From Streptomyces sp. NBC_01465 (GTDB lineage: Bacteria; Actinomycetota; Actinomycetes; Streptomycetales; Streptomycetaceae), in assembly GCF_036227325.1 (NCBI RefSeq), contig NZ_CP109467.1:558001-622000 (forward strand): a stretch of 64,000 nt of DNA, written 5' to 3'. The notes under the pieces are model-generated. The model was not told the DNA's origin. It saw only the letters and a list, made by a program, of their open reading frames with translations, and did no database searches. Both the position numbers and the translations under genes were made by a program. This document shows, in pieces, positions 26,284 through 35,412 of the stretch (position 1 is its first letter; each line of letters begins with the position of its first letter).

Positions 26284-29200
26284 CTACTTGAGCGCGTACG
26301 CCCGGGTGATGGTCTGAACGGTGCGGTCGCCCGCGGAGTCCCAGACCTCGGTCTTCAGGGTTACGTACCCGCTGGTCTCCGCCAGTTCGGGGTGCTTGAC
26401 CACGACCTGGAAGGAGTGACTGCCCTTGCGCAGGACGGTGGTGGGCTTCCAGGTGGCGCCCTCGTCGTACGAAACCGAGACCTTGGCCCCGGCCATGGCG
26501 GAGTTGCCGCCGCTCCAGCCCTTGGCCCGGCCACCGTCGACGGCGAAGACGAACGCCCGGCCGGCGGGTGCCTGGTTGAGGACGTCGAGCGGCATGCGGT
26601 AGTCGATCGTCACCACCGGCAGGGACTCGCACAGCGTTGCCGCGGGCAGCACGCCCGTGTCGCAGTCCTTGACGGCCATCGCGGTCGGTGCGGCCGAGGT
26701 GAAGTTCCACTCGGTGTGGACCTTGCTGCCCAGGGTGACGCCTGGGTAGTCCGTGGGACGGGACACGTCCTGGACGAAGGTGTACGGGGCCTTCTGCGGG
26801 ACCATCAGCTGGCCGGTGTCGGTGATCTGCTGGCCGTCGCGGAAGAAGGTCCAGGCGGCGACCGGTCCGTTGACGAGTTGGTGTGCGGGTTCGGCGTCGC
26901 CGCCGGCGGAACTCGTGGTCCGTACCCAGAGGTTGCTGCGGCAGAAGGCGCAGACCGCAGGATCGTCCACCGACGGGTGCATCGGCGCGGCGAGCCAGTC
27001 CTTCTGGAAGGACCTGCCCGGCGTGGGGTAGGTGACGGCGGGTTCCGTCATGTACGCGGAGGACAGGATGCTGGGACTGACGGCCTGTGCGTAGGCCAGG
27101 TCGGGGCTCGCCAGCACGTAGTCGTCCATGCTGCCGCCCATGGAGACGTACTGCGAGGCCTTGAACGATGTCGGCTGGTGGGGGCTCCAGACGTTGAGCG
27201 TCTCGTAGCCGAGGTGCCTGGTCCGGTCGGCGTGGTAGGTGCTCCGGACCTTCACGAAGTCTTTGGCACTCACGGTCTTGGCCAGGCTGTCGGGAATCCG
27301 GCCGTCCGAGGCGAACTGTGCGGAGTACGTGTAGCCGGATTCGAGGACGCCGGTCAGCGCGACGGTGACCCTGCCCTTGGCGAGCATCGCGAGCAGGGCG
27401 CGGCCGCTGTCGTAGTCGGTGTCGGTGACGGGGATGGGCAGGTCCGCGGCGATCGTTCCGCCGACCAGCGGATTCGCCTTGGTGGGTGTCACGAGCACGG
27501 CCACTGCCCCTGCGGCTGCGGCACGTACGACCTGGGCGTCCACGGCATCCAGGTCGGCTGCGGAGATGAGGACTGCCTTGCCGGCGGCGTGGATCTTGGC
27601 GAAGTCCTCCGCCGTGCCTTCCCCGGCGTCGACCAGTTGCACCTTCTCCGTACCTGCGAAGCGCAGGCCGAGGGCCGATCCGGCCACGGGGATGCTGGTC
27701 CGCTCGGGGCTGGTGACCGACACCTGGAGCAGCGGCTGGCGCTCGGTGAGGTAGCTGTACGTCCGCAGCGCGCCGGTGGTGGCCGTCTGACTGGGGATGA
27801 CTCCGACCCCCCTCTCGGCCCCGTTGAGCAGGCCGGCCGAGCCGAAGAAGTTGCTGTGGCCCCCGGCCCCGTCGTCGCGGGAGATCATCGTCATGTACGA
27901 GGACCGCTCCAGCGGCCGCTTCTCGCCGGTGACCCTGAGGGTGGCGTCGGTCGCGGTGGTGCCGTCGACCGTCTGGGTCTGGTCCTGGTGGGTGACGCCG
28001 ATGTTGGGCAGGGAGAAGAGGTCCTCCGCGTAGACGCGCGTGGGTTCGCCGGGAACAGCGGTGTACACCGCGCCCTCGATCGAGTACTGACCCACCGGCA
28101 TCGTGAACGTCGTGCTCGTCTGTCCGCCGTACACGTACACCTGCTGCCAACTGTCGTTGTCGATGCCGTGGATGGTCAGGTTGGCAATGTACGGGGCATT
28201 GCCGAAGCGGTCCTTGATGTTGACGGTGACATCGTGGTGCTCGACGTCCCGCTTGAAGGCGACCGGGGTGTGCACCGTCTCGCCGCTGCCTGCGGTCGCT
28301 GAGATGTACCCGGTGTACTGCTGCGGGGCCAGCCCGTTGGGGTCGAGGGTCACGGTGACGTCGGCGCTGCCGCCGGCAGGCACCGTGAGCTTGCCGCCGC
28401 TGAGACTTGCGCCCGACAGGGTCACGGCGCCGTCGGCCGGGGCCGCTCCGCTGCTGTCCGCGATCGTGGTGGCGACGTTCAACGTGGTGTCGGCAGAACC
28501 GGAGTTGAGGAAGGTCAGGGTGCGGGTCTGCGAGGAATACGTGCCTTTCTGCCAGGCGATCAGACCGAAGTCGGCCCGGCCCGACAACCCGAGCGTGGAG
28601 TCCACCGCTGCGGGGACGTCGACCCGGCCGTGACCCTGCTGGAAGGGGGTGTAGGAGGCGGAGACCTTGGAGTGGGCGGTCAGGGAGTCCTTCAGCTGCC
28701 GGCCGGTCCAGGCGGGGTGGCGCTGGGCCAGGATCGCCGCTGCGCCGGCGATGTGCGGGGTGGCCATGGAGGTGCCGCTTGCCGAGGTGTAGTACTGGTT
28801 CACCGGGGTGCCCATGGTGGTGCCGGCCGCACGGGCGGCGACGATGTCCACTCCCGGTGCGGTGATGTCCGGCTTGATGGCGTTGTCGACCAGCCGCGGA
28901 CCGCGGCTGGAGAAGTCCGCCAGTGCGTCGGACCCGTCCACGGCGCCGACCGTGAGCGCGGAGTCGGCGATGCCGGGGGTGCCGAGGGTCGACGTGCCGG
29001 GCCCGGCGTTGCCGGCGGCGATGGTGAACAGGGTGTGGGAGGAGGCGCTGAGCGAGTCGACGGCCTGGCTGAGCACGTCCCCGCCCGGGGCGGCGGTGCC
29101 TCCGAGGCTCATGCTGACGATGTTGGCGTTCTGCGCGACCGCCCAGTCCATTCCGGCGAGGATGTCGGCGAAACTGCCCTTGCCGGCGTTGTTGAGCACC

Positions 29201-30147
29201 TTGCCGATGAGCAGGCCGGCGCCGGGGGCCACACCCTTGTACTTGCCGTCGGAGTTGGCGCCGTTGCCCGCGATGATGTCCGCGACGTGAGTGCCGTGGC
29301 CGAAGCCGTCCTGGACGGTCTGTCCGGCAACGAAGCTCTCGCTGGCCGTGATGCTCGGCGCGACATCGGCGTTGGTCAGGTCGACCCCGGTGTCCAGCAC
29401 GGCGACCTTCACCCCCTTGCCGTTGTAACCCTCGGCCCACGCCTGCGGCGCGCCGATCTGCGGCACGCTCCGGTCGAGTGAGACCTTCGCTTTTCCGTCG
29501 TACCAGACCTTGGCCACCCCGGCGCTTCCGGGCATCGTGGCCGGGGTGCCGGCCTTGGCCGCACCGGCTCTTCGCACCGGCTTGACGGCCTGCCAGAAGC
29601 TCTTCGCCCTGGACTTGTCGATGTCCACAGAGGTCATGCCCAGCTCGGGCATGGCCCTCTTGGCGCGGGCGTTCGGCAGGCGCTTGGCGTCCTGGTTCAA
29701 AGCGGCCGGGGTCGGTTTGCCCTGGAACTCGACAATGGCGGGCAGTTGGGCGTCCTTGGCGTCGCCGTACCCGTCCTTGAGCATCTGGGTGACGTTGAAC
29801 AGCTCGGGGTCCACGGTGCCGGCAGCGATCGCGGTCAGCGCGTCCTCGGGATAGACGTACACGTCGCCGTGCCGGCCGCTGGTGATCTGGAACTGCTTCG
29901 AGGTGCCCGCCTCGGAGACGACGTCCACCAACTGCTTGCCCCCGGCGTCGGCCGTCACGGCGACGGTGTCCCCGGTGATGAGGGTCAGCCTCGCCCCGGC
30001 TGCGGTCGGCGACTGCGCGGTGGACAGCGGGACCGCCGCAGGCGGCGACGCCGTCGCGATGCCGGGCAGGGCTGTCAGCGACAGGGTGAGGGCAAGTGCC
30101 GCCCCGACGGCGGCGGTTCGTCCTATTCGGTCGGTGGAGATATGCAC
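26284..30147 (-). CDS. Large secreted subtilisin-like serine protease (S8)
   Basis: A 1287-residue pre-pro-protease. A Sec signal covers residues 1-34, then a pro-region of ~180 residues. The S8 catalytic triad is Asp252 (AVLDTGVDL), His287 (GHGTHVADI) and Ser460 (SGTSMATPHIAGAA). A long C-terminal region of ~800 residues contains immunoglobulin-like and PA-type segments (LVDAGEGTAEDFAKI). The GTG start follows AGAGGA; longer reading upstream lacks a signal. Extracellular protein degradation is the likely role. A putative regulator is divergent from it with an inverted repeat between, and a strong hairpin ends it. Confidence 0.93.
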   Translation of the reverse strand: MHISTDRIGRTAAVGAALALTLSLTALPGIATASPPAAVPLSTAQSPTAAGARLTLITGDTVAVTADAGGKQLVDVVSEAGTSKQFQITSGRHGDVYVYPEDALTAIAAGTVDPELFNVTQMLKDGYGDAKDAQLPAIVEFQGKPTPAALNQDAKRLPNARAKRAMPELGMTSVDIDKSRAKSFWQAVKPVRRAGAAKAGTPATMPGSAGVAKVWYDGKAKVSLDRSVPQIGAPQAWAEGYNGKGVKVAVLDTGVDLTNADVAPSITASESFVAGQTVQDGFGHGTHVADIIAGNGANSDGKYKGVAPGAGLLIGKVLNNAGKGSFADILAGMDWAVAQNANIVSMSLGGTAAPGGDVLSQAVDSLSASSHTLFTIAAGNAGPGTSTLGTPGIADSALTVGAVDGSDALADFSSRGPRLVDNAIKPDITAPGVDIVAARAAGTTMGTPVNQYYTSASGTSMATPHIAGAAAILAQRHPAWTGRQLKDSLTAHSKVSASYTPFQQGHGRVDVPAAVDSTLGLSGRADFGLIAWQKGTYSSQTRTLTFLNSGSADTTLNVATTIADSSGAAPADGAVTLSGASLSGGKLTVPAGGSADVTVTLDPNGLAPQQYTGYISATAGSGETVHTPVAFKRDVEHHDVTVNIKDRFGNAPYIANLTIHGIDNDSWQQVYVYGGQTSTTFTMPVGQYSIEGAVYTAVPGEPTRVYAEDLFSLPNIGVTHQDQTQTVDGTTATDATLRVTGEKRPLERSSYMTMISRDDGAGGHSNFFGSAGLLNGAERGVGVIPSQTATTGALRTYSYLTERQPLLQVSVTSPERTSIPVAGSALGLRFAGTEKVQLVDAGEGTAEDFAKIHAAGKAVLISAADLDAVDAQVVRAAAAGAVAVLVTPTKANPLVGGTIAADLPIPVTDTDYDSGRALLAMLAKGRVTVALTGVLESGYTYSAQFASDGRIPDSLAKTVSAKDFVKVRSTYHADRTRHLGYETLNVWSPHQPTSFKASQYVSMGGSMDDYVLASPDLAYAQAVSPSILSSAYMTEPAVTYPTPGRSFQKDWLAAPMHPSVDDPAVCAFCRSNLWVRTTSSAGGDAEPAHQLVNGPVAAWTFFRDGQQITDTGQLMVPQKAPYTFVQDVSRPTDYPGVTLGSKVHTEWNFTSAAPTAMAVKDCDTGVLPAATLCESLPVVTIDYRMPLDVLNQAPAGRAFVFAVDGGRAKGWSGGNSAMAGAKVSVSYDEGATWKPTTVLRKGSHSFQVVVKHPELAETSGYVTLKTEVWDSAGDRTVQTITRAYALK

Positions 30148-30237
30148 AAGGATCCTCTCGCGGGCGGAACTGGTGAGACGTACACAGGTGGCGCCGAAGG
30201 CGGGTTCATCGCGGCCGACGGGCTGACGTGTGGGTCT

Positions 30238-30270
30238 GCTGCGGTGGAAGTGAAACGCATCCACCGCAGC
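30238..30270. promoter_or_regulatory. Inverted repeat between the subtilase and its putative regulator
   Basis: Perfect 11-bp arms GCTGCGGTGGA and TCCACCGCAGC are separated by 11 bp. The site lies in the 195-bp region between the divergent genes and is a good operator candidate for the regulator at 30343. Confidence 0.65.
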
Positions 30271-30342
30271 GCCGGGGGCTTCGCACCAGGCGTAACGTCG
30301 CCAATGACGAGTTTTTGCCACACGCGGTGGGGGACGACGATC

Positions 30343-31407
30343 ATGCTCGAGGTACTCGGTGTCGATGCGGAATCAGAGACCCTCTACGCCGCGTTGCTCA
30401 CCGCGCGGCCGACCGCGCCCGACGACCTGGCCTCCGCCACCGGGCTGTCACCGGCCCGGGTGCGCGTGGCGCTGCGCCGGCTCCAGTCGTCCGGACTGGT
30501 GAGCCGCCGGCCCGGCCGCCCGGTCACCTACGTGGCCATCGATCCCGAAGTCGCCCTGGACGGGCTGCTGCTGAGCGGGCAGGAACAGCTGCACCGAGCC
30601 AAGGTCCGCGCCGGGGAGTTCGCCGAGCGGTTCCGTGAGGCGGTGACCACCCGCGACCCGGCCGCCCTCGTCGAGATCGTCACCGGCGCCGACGCGGTAC
30701 GCCAGCGGGTCGACCAGGCCGTACGCGGTGCCCGCCACCAGTTGCGCGGCTTCGACAAACCGCCGTACTACCCGGGCCCCCTCTACGCGAACGAACCCGA
30801 ACTCGAGTTGCTCGCCCGCGGTGTCACCGTCCGCGCGCTGTACGACTCGGACGGCATCAACACGCCCGATCGGCTGAGCGTTCTGCAGATGTGGGCAGCC
30901 GCAGGTGAACAGGCCCGCGTGCTCCACGACGTTCCGACGAAGATGGCCCTGGTCGACGACAGGATCGCGATCCTGCCGCTGAGTTCGGGCTCGGGTCCGG
31001 ACCCGAGCCCGTCCTTTGTGGTCCTGCACCGCTCAGCGGTGCTCGACGCACTGTCCGCACTGTTCGAGACGCTGTGGGTGGTGGCCCTGCCGTTCGGTCT
31101 CGACGACACGGAGAGCACCGACCCCCACAGTCTGTCGTCGGAGGAGCGCCTGCTGATCGGCCTCCTGACAGCCGGACTTCCGGACGAGGCCATCGCACGG
31201 CAGACCGGTGTCAGCTACCGCACGCTGCAACGACGTCTGCACGCGCTGATGGAGCGGGCGCACGCGCAGACACGCTTCCAACTCGGCATACACGCCGCAG
31301 CACATGGATGGGTGGCCCCACCCGTGCCCCCGCACGGGGACGCAGCACCGCCGGGGCCCGAGGACGGGACGCCCGCCACCGGGGTGAACGAAGAGGCCAT
31401 GGAGTGA
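30343..31407 (+). CDS. TrmB/LuxR-like two-HTH transcriptional regulator
   Basis: A 354-residue regulator. An N-terminal winged helix (residues 1-75: LASATGLSPARVRVALRRLQ and SSGLVSRRPGRPVTYVAI) is of the TrmB type. A middle domain (about 95-240) may sense a ligand. A C-terminal LuxR-like helix-turn-helix is at about 265-320 (SSEERLLIGLLTAGLPDEAI, QTGVSYRTLQRRLHALMERA). This TrmB-plus-LuxR pattern occurs in Streptomyces regulators next to secreted proteases. It is divergent from the large subtilase and probably controls it (inference). A second ATG 39 bp upstream is possible. Confidence 0.82.
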   Translation: MLEVLGVDAESETLYAALLTARPTAPDDLASATGLSPARVRVALRRLQSSGLVSRRPGRPVTYVAIDPEVALDGLLLSGQEQLHRAKVRAGEFAERFREAVTTRDPAALVEIVTGADAVRQRVDQAVRGARHQLRGFDKPPYYPGPLYANEPELELLARGVTVRALYDSDGINTPDRLSVLQMWAAAGEQARVLHDVPTKMALVDDRIAILPLSSGSGPDPSPSFVVLHRSAVLDALSALFETLWVVALPFGLDDTESTDPHSLSSEERLLIGLLTAGLPDEAIARQTGVSYRTLQRRLHALMERAHAQTRFQLGIHAAAHGWVAPPVPPHGDAAPPGPEDGTPATGVNEEAME

Positions 31408-31467
31408 TCGCGCGGTCCCCGCGCCGAGGTGAATCGCCCCGAGGTTGACGGATACATCGACCACCCA

Positions 31468-31890
31468 TCAACCGAGGAAGCTCAGCCGGACCTGACGGTC
31501 GATATTGTCCTGATTCGTGTCGACCAGGCAGACCGACTGCCACGTGCCCAGTTCCAGCCGGCCGCCGATCACAGGCAGCGTCGCGTGCGGGGGTACGAAG
31601 GCGGGCAGGACATGGTCCCTTCCGTGGCCCGGGCTGCCGTGGCGGTGGCGCCAGCGGTCGTCGGCGGGGAGCAGGGTGTGCAGCGTGGCGAGCAGGTCTT
31701 CGTCGCTGCCCGCTCCGGTCTCCAGGACGGCGATCCCGGCTGTCGCGTGTGGGACGAACACATTGAGCAGGCCGTCGCGGCCCGCCGCCGCCTCGCGGAG
31801 GAACTGCTCGCAGTCGTGGGTCAGGTCGGTCACGGTCTCGGACCGGCCGGTGGTGATGTTCAGGACGCGGGTGGTGAAGGAGTCGGACAT
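31468..31890 (-). CDS. YjbQ/UPF0047 family protein (secondary thiamine-phosphate synthase-like)
   Basis: A 140-residue protein of the YjbQ family: LNVFVPHATAGIAVLE (about residues 41-56) and DHVLPAFVPPHATLPVIGG with the conserved His residues, then LGTWQSVCLVDTN. E. coli YjbQ shows weak thiamine-phosphate synthase activity, but the true function is unsettled. The start at 31890 is favoured; an in-frame ATG 9 bp upstream is an alternative. It is divergent from the Cys-leader transcript with 85 bp between. Confidence 0.88.
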   Translation of the reverse strand: MSDSFTTRVLNITTGRSETVTDLTHDCEQFLREAAAGRDGLLNVFVPHATAGIAVLETGAGSDEDLLATLHTLLPADDRWRHRHGSPGHGRDHVLPAFVPPHATLPVIGGRLELGTWQSVCLVDTNQDNIDRQVRLSFLG

Positions 31891-31939
31891 GCGGTTCATT
31901 CTCGCGCGGTCCCGGCCCCGTCCAGGGGACGAGACGCCA

Positions 31940-31968
31940 TTGACCGGGCACGGGCCGCTCGCTAACTT
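31940..31968 (+). promoter_or_regulatory. Promoter predicted to give a leaderless peptide transcript
   Basis: TTGACC (31940-31945) and TAACTT (31963-31968) are spaced by 17 bp. The expected start of transcription is 31975-31976, which is the A of the ATG of the leader peptide, and there is no ribosome-binding site upstream of that ATG. Confidence 0.65.
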
Positions 31969-31975
31969 CGGCGCC

Positions 31976-32062
31976 ATGTTGCGTTCAGTGCTGCTCACCA
32001 CGCGCGGTCATATCGACCTGCTGCGGGTGGCCTCTGCCGCGTGTTGTCTCCGCGGATTCTGA
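31976..32062 (+). CDS. Cys-Cys leader peptide of a putative cysteine attenuator
   Basis: A 28-residue peptide ending in AACCLRGF and containing LLTTRGHIDLLRVAS, the pattern of the actinobacterial 'RGHIDL...CC' leader peptides. Such peptides precede sulfur-assimilation genes and act as cysteine-sensitive attenuators in mycobacteria. Here the peptide lies 51 bp before an SsuD-like monooxygenase gene. A promoter ending 7 bp before the ATG suggests leaderless translation. The Cys codons TGT TGT are near the end, so ribosome stalling under low cysteine could expose the downstream ribosome site. The exact structural switch is not evident by eye. Confidence 0.75.
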   Translation: MLRSVLLTTRGHIDLLRVASAACCLRGF

Positions 32063-32113
32063 CGCCCCCCTCGCACTTTCTTCGCTCTTTTCTTCTACGG
32101 AAGAGGCTTCGCC

Positions 32114-33232
32114 ATGTCCGTGCATCTGCACTGGTTCCTGCCCACCGGCGGTGACGGCCGCACCCTGGTCGACCGTCATGCGTACACCGACGGAGGGATC
32201 ACGCGTTCGCAGATCACTCCCACCGCCGGGGTGCGCGCTCCCGACATCGAGTATCTGGCTCAAATAGCCAAGGCCGCCGAGCAGTTGGGCTTCGAGGCGG
32301 TGCTCACGCCGACCGGGACCTGGTGCGAGGACGCCTGGCTGACGACGGTCGCGCTGGCCCAGCACACCGAGCGGCTCAAGTTTCTGGTGGCGTTCCGCCC
32401 TGGAGTCATCTCGCCCGTGCTCGCCGCGCAGATGGCGGCCACGTACCAGCGGATCACCCGTGGGCGGCTGCTCCTGAACGTGGTGACCGGCGGGGACTCC
32501 ACCGAGCAGCGGCGGTTCGGGGACCATCTGGACCACGACCGGCGTTATGCGCGCACCGCCGAGTTCCTGTCGGTGGTGCGCGGCGCCTGGGGCGGCAAGC
32601 CGTACGACTTCGACGGGGAGCACTTCCAGGTGGAGGGCGGGCTCACCGCGCTTCCGCCGGACCCGCTGCCGGAGATCTTCTTCGGCGGCTCGTCCGCGGC
32701 GGCCGGGCCTGTCGCGGCCCAGCACGCGGACGTCTATCTGACGTGGGGCGAGCCGCCCGCCCAGGTGAAGCAGAAGATCGACTGGATCCGGGGGCTGGCC
32801 GAGGAGCGGGGGCGGACCGTGCGGTTCGGCATCCGGATCCACACCATCTCCAGGGACTCGGCGCGCGAGGCCTGGGCGACCGCGGACCGGCTGCTCGGCG
32901 ATCTGGACGCCGAGACCGTGGCGGCCGCGCAGCAGGCGCTCGGCAAGAGCGAGTCGGTGGGACAGCAGCGGATGCTGGCGCTGCACGGCGGGTCGCGGGA
33001 CAAGCTGGAGATCGCGCCGAATCTGTGGGCGGGCGTAGGGCTCGTGCGTGGCGGGGCCGGAACCGCGCTGGTGGGGAGCCACGGCGATGTCGCGGACCGG
33101 ATCGAGGAGTACCACGCGCTGGGCATCGAGCACTTCGTGCTCTCGGGCTATCCGCATCTGGAGGAGGCCTACTGGTTCGGGGAGGGCGTACGGCCCGAGC
33201 TGGCCGCCCGCGGGCTGCTGCCTTCCGGCTGA
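32114..33232 (+). CDS. ssuD: SsuD-like FMNH2-dependent alkanesulfonate monooxygenase
   Basis: A 372-residue luciferase-like monooxygenase of the SsuD type. It begins MSVHLHWFLPTGGDGR, then LAQIAKAAEQLGFEAVLTP, LKFLVAFRPGVISPVLAAQM and RGRLLLNVVTGGD, which are characteristic SsuD segments. SsuD uses FMNH2 and O2 to release sulfite from alkanesulfonates for sulfur supply. No ssuE-type flavin reductase or sulfonate ABC importer genes are adjacent, unlike the standard ssu operon. The Cys-Cys leader peptide upstream suggests control by cysteine. The next gene, a flavin monooxygenase, is co-directional. Confidence 0.88.
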   Translation: MSVHLHWFLPTGGDGRTLVDRHAYTDGGITRSQITPTAGVRAPDIEYLAQIAKAAEQLGFEAVLTPTGTWCEDAWLTTVALAQHTERLKFLVAFRPGVISPVLAAQMAATYQRITRGRLLLNVVTGGDSTEQRRFGDHLDHDRRYARTAEFLSVVRGAWGGKPYDFDGEHFQVEGGLTALPPDPLPEIFFGGSSAAAGPVAAQHADVYLTWGEPPAQVKQKIDWIRGLAEERGRTVRFGIRIHTISRDSAREAWATADRLLGDLDAETVAAAQQALGKSESVGQQRMLALHGGSRDKLEIAPNLWAGVGLVRGGAGTALVGSHGDVADRIEEYHALGIEHFVLSGYPHLEEAYWFGEGVRPELAARGLLPSG

Positions 33233-33279
33233 GGCTCCCGTACGGGAAGATCCAGGACTCCGACGCTGTTGGTAGAAGC

Positions 33280-34362
33280 GTGAACAACTTCGGGGCGCGA
33301 GACATCGATGTGGTCGTGATCGGCGCCGGACAGGGAGGTCTGTCCGGCGCCTACCATCTGCGGCGCACGGGCCTGGAGCCCGGCCGCGACTTCGTGGTGC
33401 TCGACCATGCGCCGCGGCCCGGGGGCGCCTGGCAGTTCCGCTGGCCCTCGCTGACGTACGGCAAGGTGCACGGGATGCACTCCCTGCCCGGGATGGAACT
33501 GGAGGGCGCGGACGGGCTCCGCCCTTCGTCCGAGGTGATCGGGGAGTACTTCACCGCGTACGAGGAAGCCTTCGATCTGCGGGTGCACCGGCCGGTCGAG
33601 GTCGCCGCCGTACGCGAGGGAGAGGGCGGGCGGCTGCTCGTCGAGACCTCGGAGGGGAATTACGCGGCGCGGGCGCTGATCAATGCGACGGGGACCTGGG
33701 ACCGTCCCTTCTGGCCGCGCTACCCGGGCCAGGAGACCTTCCTGGGGCGGCAGTTGCACACCGCCGGCTATCCGGGGCCCGAGGCGTTCGCGGGGCAGCG
33801 CGTCGTCGTGGTGGGCGGCGGGGCCTCCGGCACGCAGCACCTGATGGAGATCGCGCCGTACGCGGCCGCGACCACGTGGGTCACCCGCAGGCCGCCCGTG
33901 TTCCGCGAGGGCCCCTTCGGCGAGGACGCGGGGCGGGAGGCGGTGGCGATGGTCGAGGAGCGCGTGCGGCGGGGACTGCCGCCGCAGAGTGTGGTGTCGG
34001 TGACCGGGCTGCCCGTCAACGACGCCGTACGGCAGGCGCGCGACGAGGGCGTTCTCGACCGGCTGCCGATGTTCGACCGGATCACCCCGCACGGGGTGGC
34101 CTGGGACGACGGCCGCACCGTCGAGGCGGACGTCATCCTGTGGGCCACCGGCTTCCGTGCCGCGATCGACCATCTCGCGCCGCTGAAGCTGCGCGAGCCG
34201 GGCGGCGGCATCCGCGTCGAGGGCACACAGGCAGTCCGGGACGAGCGGATCCACCTGGTGGGATACGGCCCTTCGGCGTCCACGATCGGCGCCAACCGGG
34301 CCGGGCGGGCCGCGGTGCGCGACATCCGGCGGCTCCTCGCTCGCACGCCCGCCCTCGTCTGA
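33280..34362 (+). CDS. Flavin-containing (NAD(P)/FAD) monooxygenase
   Basis: A 360-residue two-dinucleotide flavoprotein. The FAD motif is VVIGAGQGGLSGAYHL (residues 11-26), with GGAWQFRWPSLTYGK next, the NADP motif is VVVGGGASGTQHLME (about 168-182), and ILWATGFR is the ATG motif near residue 287. It resembles class B monooxygenases or the related YhhW/CzcO-like oxidoreductases. It follows the SsuD-like gene by 47 bp, probably in the same transcript, and may process the same organosulfur compound (inference). The GTG start has only a weak ribosome site. Confidence 0.85.
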   Translation: MNNFGARDIDVVVIGAGQGGLSGAYHLRRTGLEPGRDFVVLDHAPRPGGAWQFRWPSLTYGKVHGMHSLPGMELEGADGLRPSSEVIGEYFTAYEEAFDLRVHRPVEVAAVREGEGGRLLVETSEGNYAARALINATGTWDRPFWPRYPGQETFLGRQLHTAGYPGPEAFAGQRVVVVGGGASGTQHLMEIAPYAAATTWVTRRPPVFREGPFGEDAGREAVAMVEERVRRGLPPQSVVSVTGLPVNDAVRQARDEGVLDRLPMFDRITPHGVAWDDGRTVEADVILWATGFRAAIDHLAPLKLREPGGGIRVEGTQAVRDERIHLVGYGPSASTIGANRAGRAAVRDIRRLLARTPALV

Positions 34363-34367
34363 CGCCT

Positions 34368-35183
34368 CTAACTCCGGGCGCTCTTCTGGTTGTTGTTGAA
34401 CTCCCGGACGTTCTTCTGCTGCTCGCTGTAGCTGTCGGTGAAGCGCGTGTCCCCCGGCGCGACCGTCACGAAGTACAGCCAGTTGCCCGGCGTCGGACTG
34501 ATGGCGGCGTTCATGGCGTCCTGCCCCGGGTTGCCGATCGGCGTGGGCGGAAGGCCTTTGTGCTCGTAGGTGTTGTAGGGGCTTTCGATCTTGGTGTCAC
34601 CGGTCGTGGTGTCCAGGGTGGACCGGTTCAGCGCGTAGTTGAGGGTCGAGTCCATCTGCAGGGGCATGCCCTGCGCGAGGCGGTTGTAGATGACCCTGGA
34701 GACCTTGCCCATGTCCGCGATGGTGTCCGCCTCCGCCTGCACGATGGAGGCGATGACGACGGTCTGATAGACCGTCACCTTGTTGCGCTTCGCCCCTTCG
34801 GTGATGTGATCCGCTCCGAAGTGCTGGTTGGCGGTGTTCACCATGTACGTGAGCAGGCCGGCCGGGGTCGTCTGCCCGTCGATCGGATAGGTCGCCGGGA
34901 AGAGGTACCCCTCGGGGTTGCCCTTGGCCTCCGGCGGCAGCTTCAGGCCCGCCGTCGGCACGGCCTTCTGCGTGGTGCCGGGCGCCACCCCAAGGGCCTT
35001 GTCCGAGGCCGCGTAGACCTGACTGGCGCGCCAGCCCTCAGGGACGAGCAGGGTTCCCGTACGCCCGCTGCCGCCTCCACCGACCAAGAGCGCGACAGAG
35101 ACCGCGACGGCCACAACGGCCACCGCGCCCGCGAGAAGGATCAGTCGGCCGCGGCGCGTGAGTCGGGGCTTGTCGTTCGGCAT
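34368..35183 (-). CDS. MltG/YceG-like endolytic murein transglycosylase, short form
   Basis: A 271-residue protein. A short basic N-terminus is followed by one membrane helix (about residues 12-34) and the YceG domain (YLFPATYPI, ASIVQAEADT, VIYNRLAQGMPLQMDSTLNY, SPYNTYEHKGLPPTPIGNPG). The conserved Glu of the IVxxE motif is present. MltG cleaves nascent glycan strands and sets their length. Streptomyces usually has a longer housekeeping copy near aroE; this compact version lies outside that context and may be a paralogue. Convergent with the flavin monooxygenase gene, 5 bp apart. Confidence 0.88.
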   Translation of the reverse strand: MPNDKPRLTRRGRLILLAGAVAVVAVAVSVALLVGGGGSGRTGTLLVPEGWRASQVYAASDKALGVAPGTTQKAVPTAGLKLPPEAKGNPEGYLFPATYPIDGQTTPAGLLTYMVNTANQHFGADHITEGAKRNKVTVYQTVVIASIVQAEADTIADMGKVSRVIYNRLAQGMPLQMDSTLNYALNRSTLDTTTGDTKIESPYNTYEHKGLPPTPIGNPGQDAMNAAISPTPGNWLYFVTVAPGDTRFTDSYSEQQKNVREFNNNQKSARS

Positions 35184-35412
35184 GCGGGCAACTTATCCCG
35201 CCATACCGACCGAATACGGCAGCCGGACGCCCGGCGGAGTCTCCGCGAACAGACGAACAGGGGATCGGTTGTTCGTCAGAACGCGTGATCGTCCCAGAAA
35301 TCATTGCCCAACTCCCCTGCTGCGCATGATGCTTACGGTGCGCAAGCGACGGGCTGCAGACCGTGATTGCGCAGTCCCACTGATGAATCATGCACAAGGA
35401 GAACGCACCACC

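Noticed and set aside
35252..35277. Inverted repeat GACGAACA/TGTTCGTC as a separate operator
   Set aside because: No gene start is close enough for a confident call; reported only with the 19-residue peptide.
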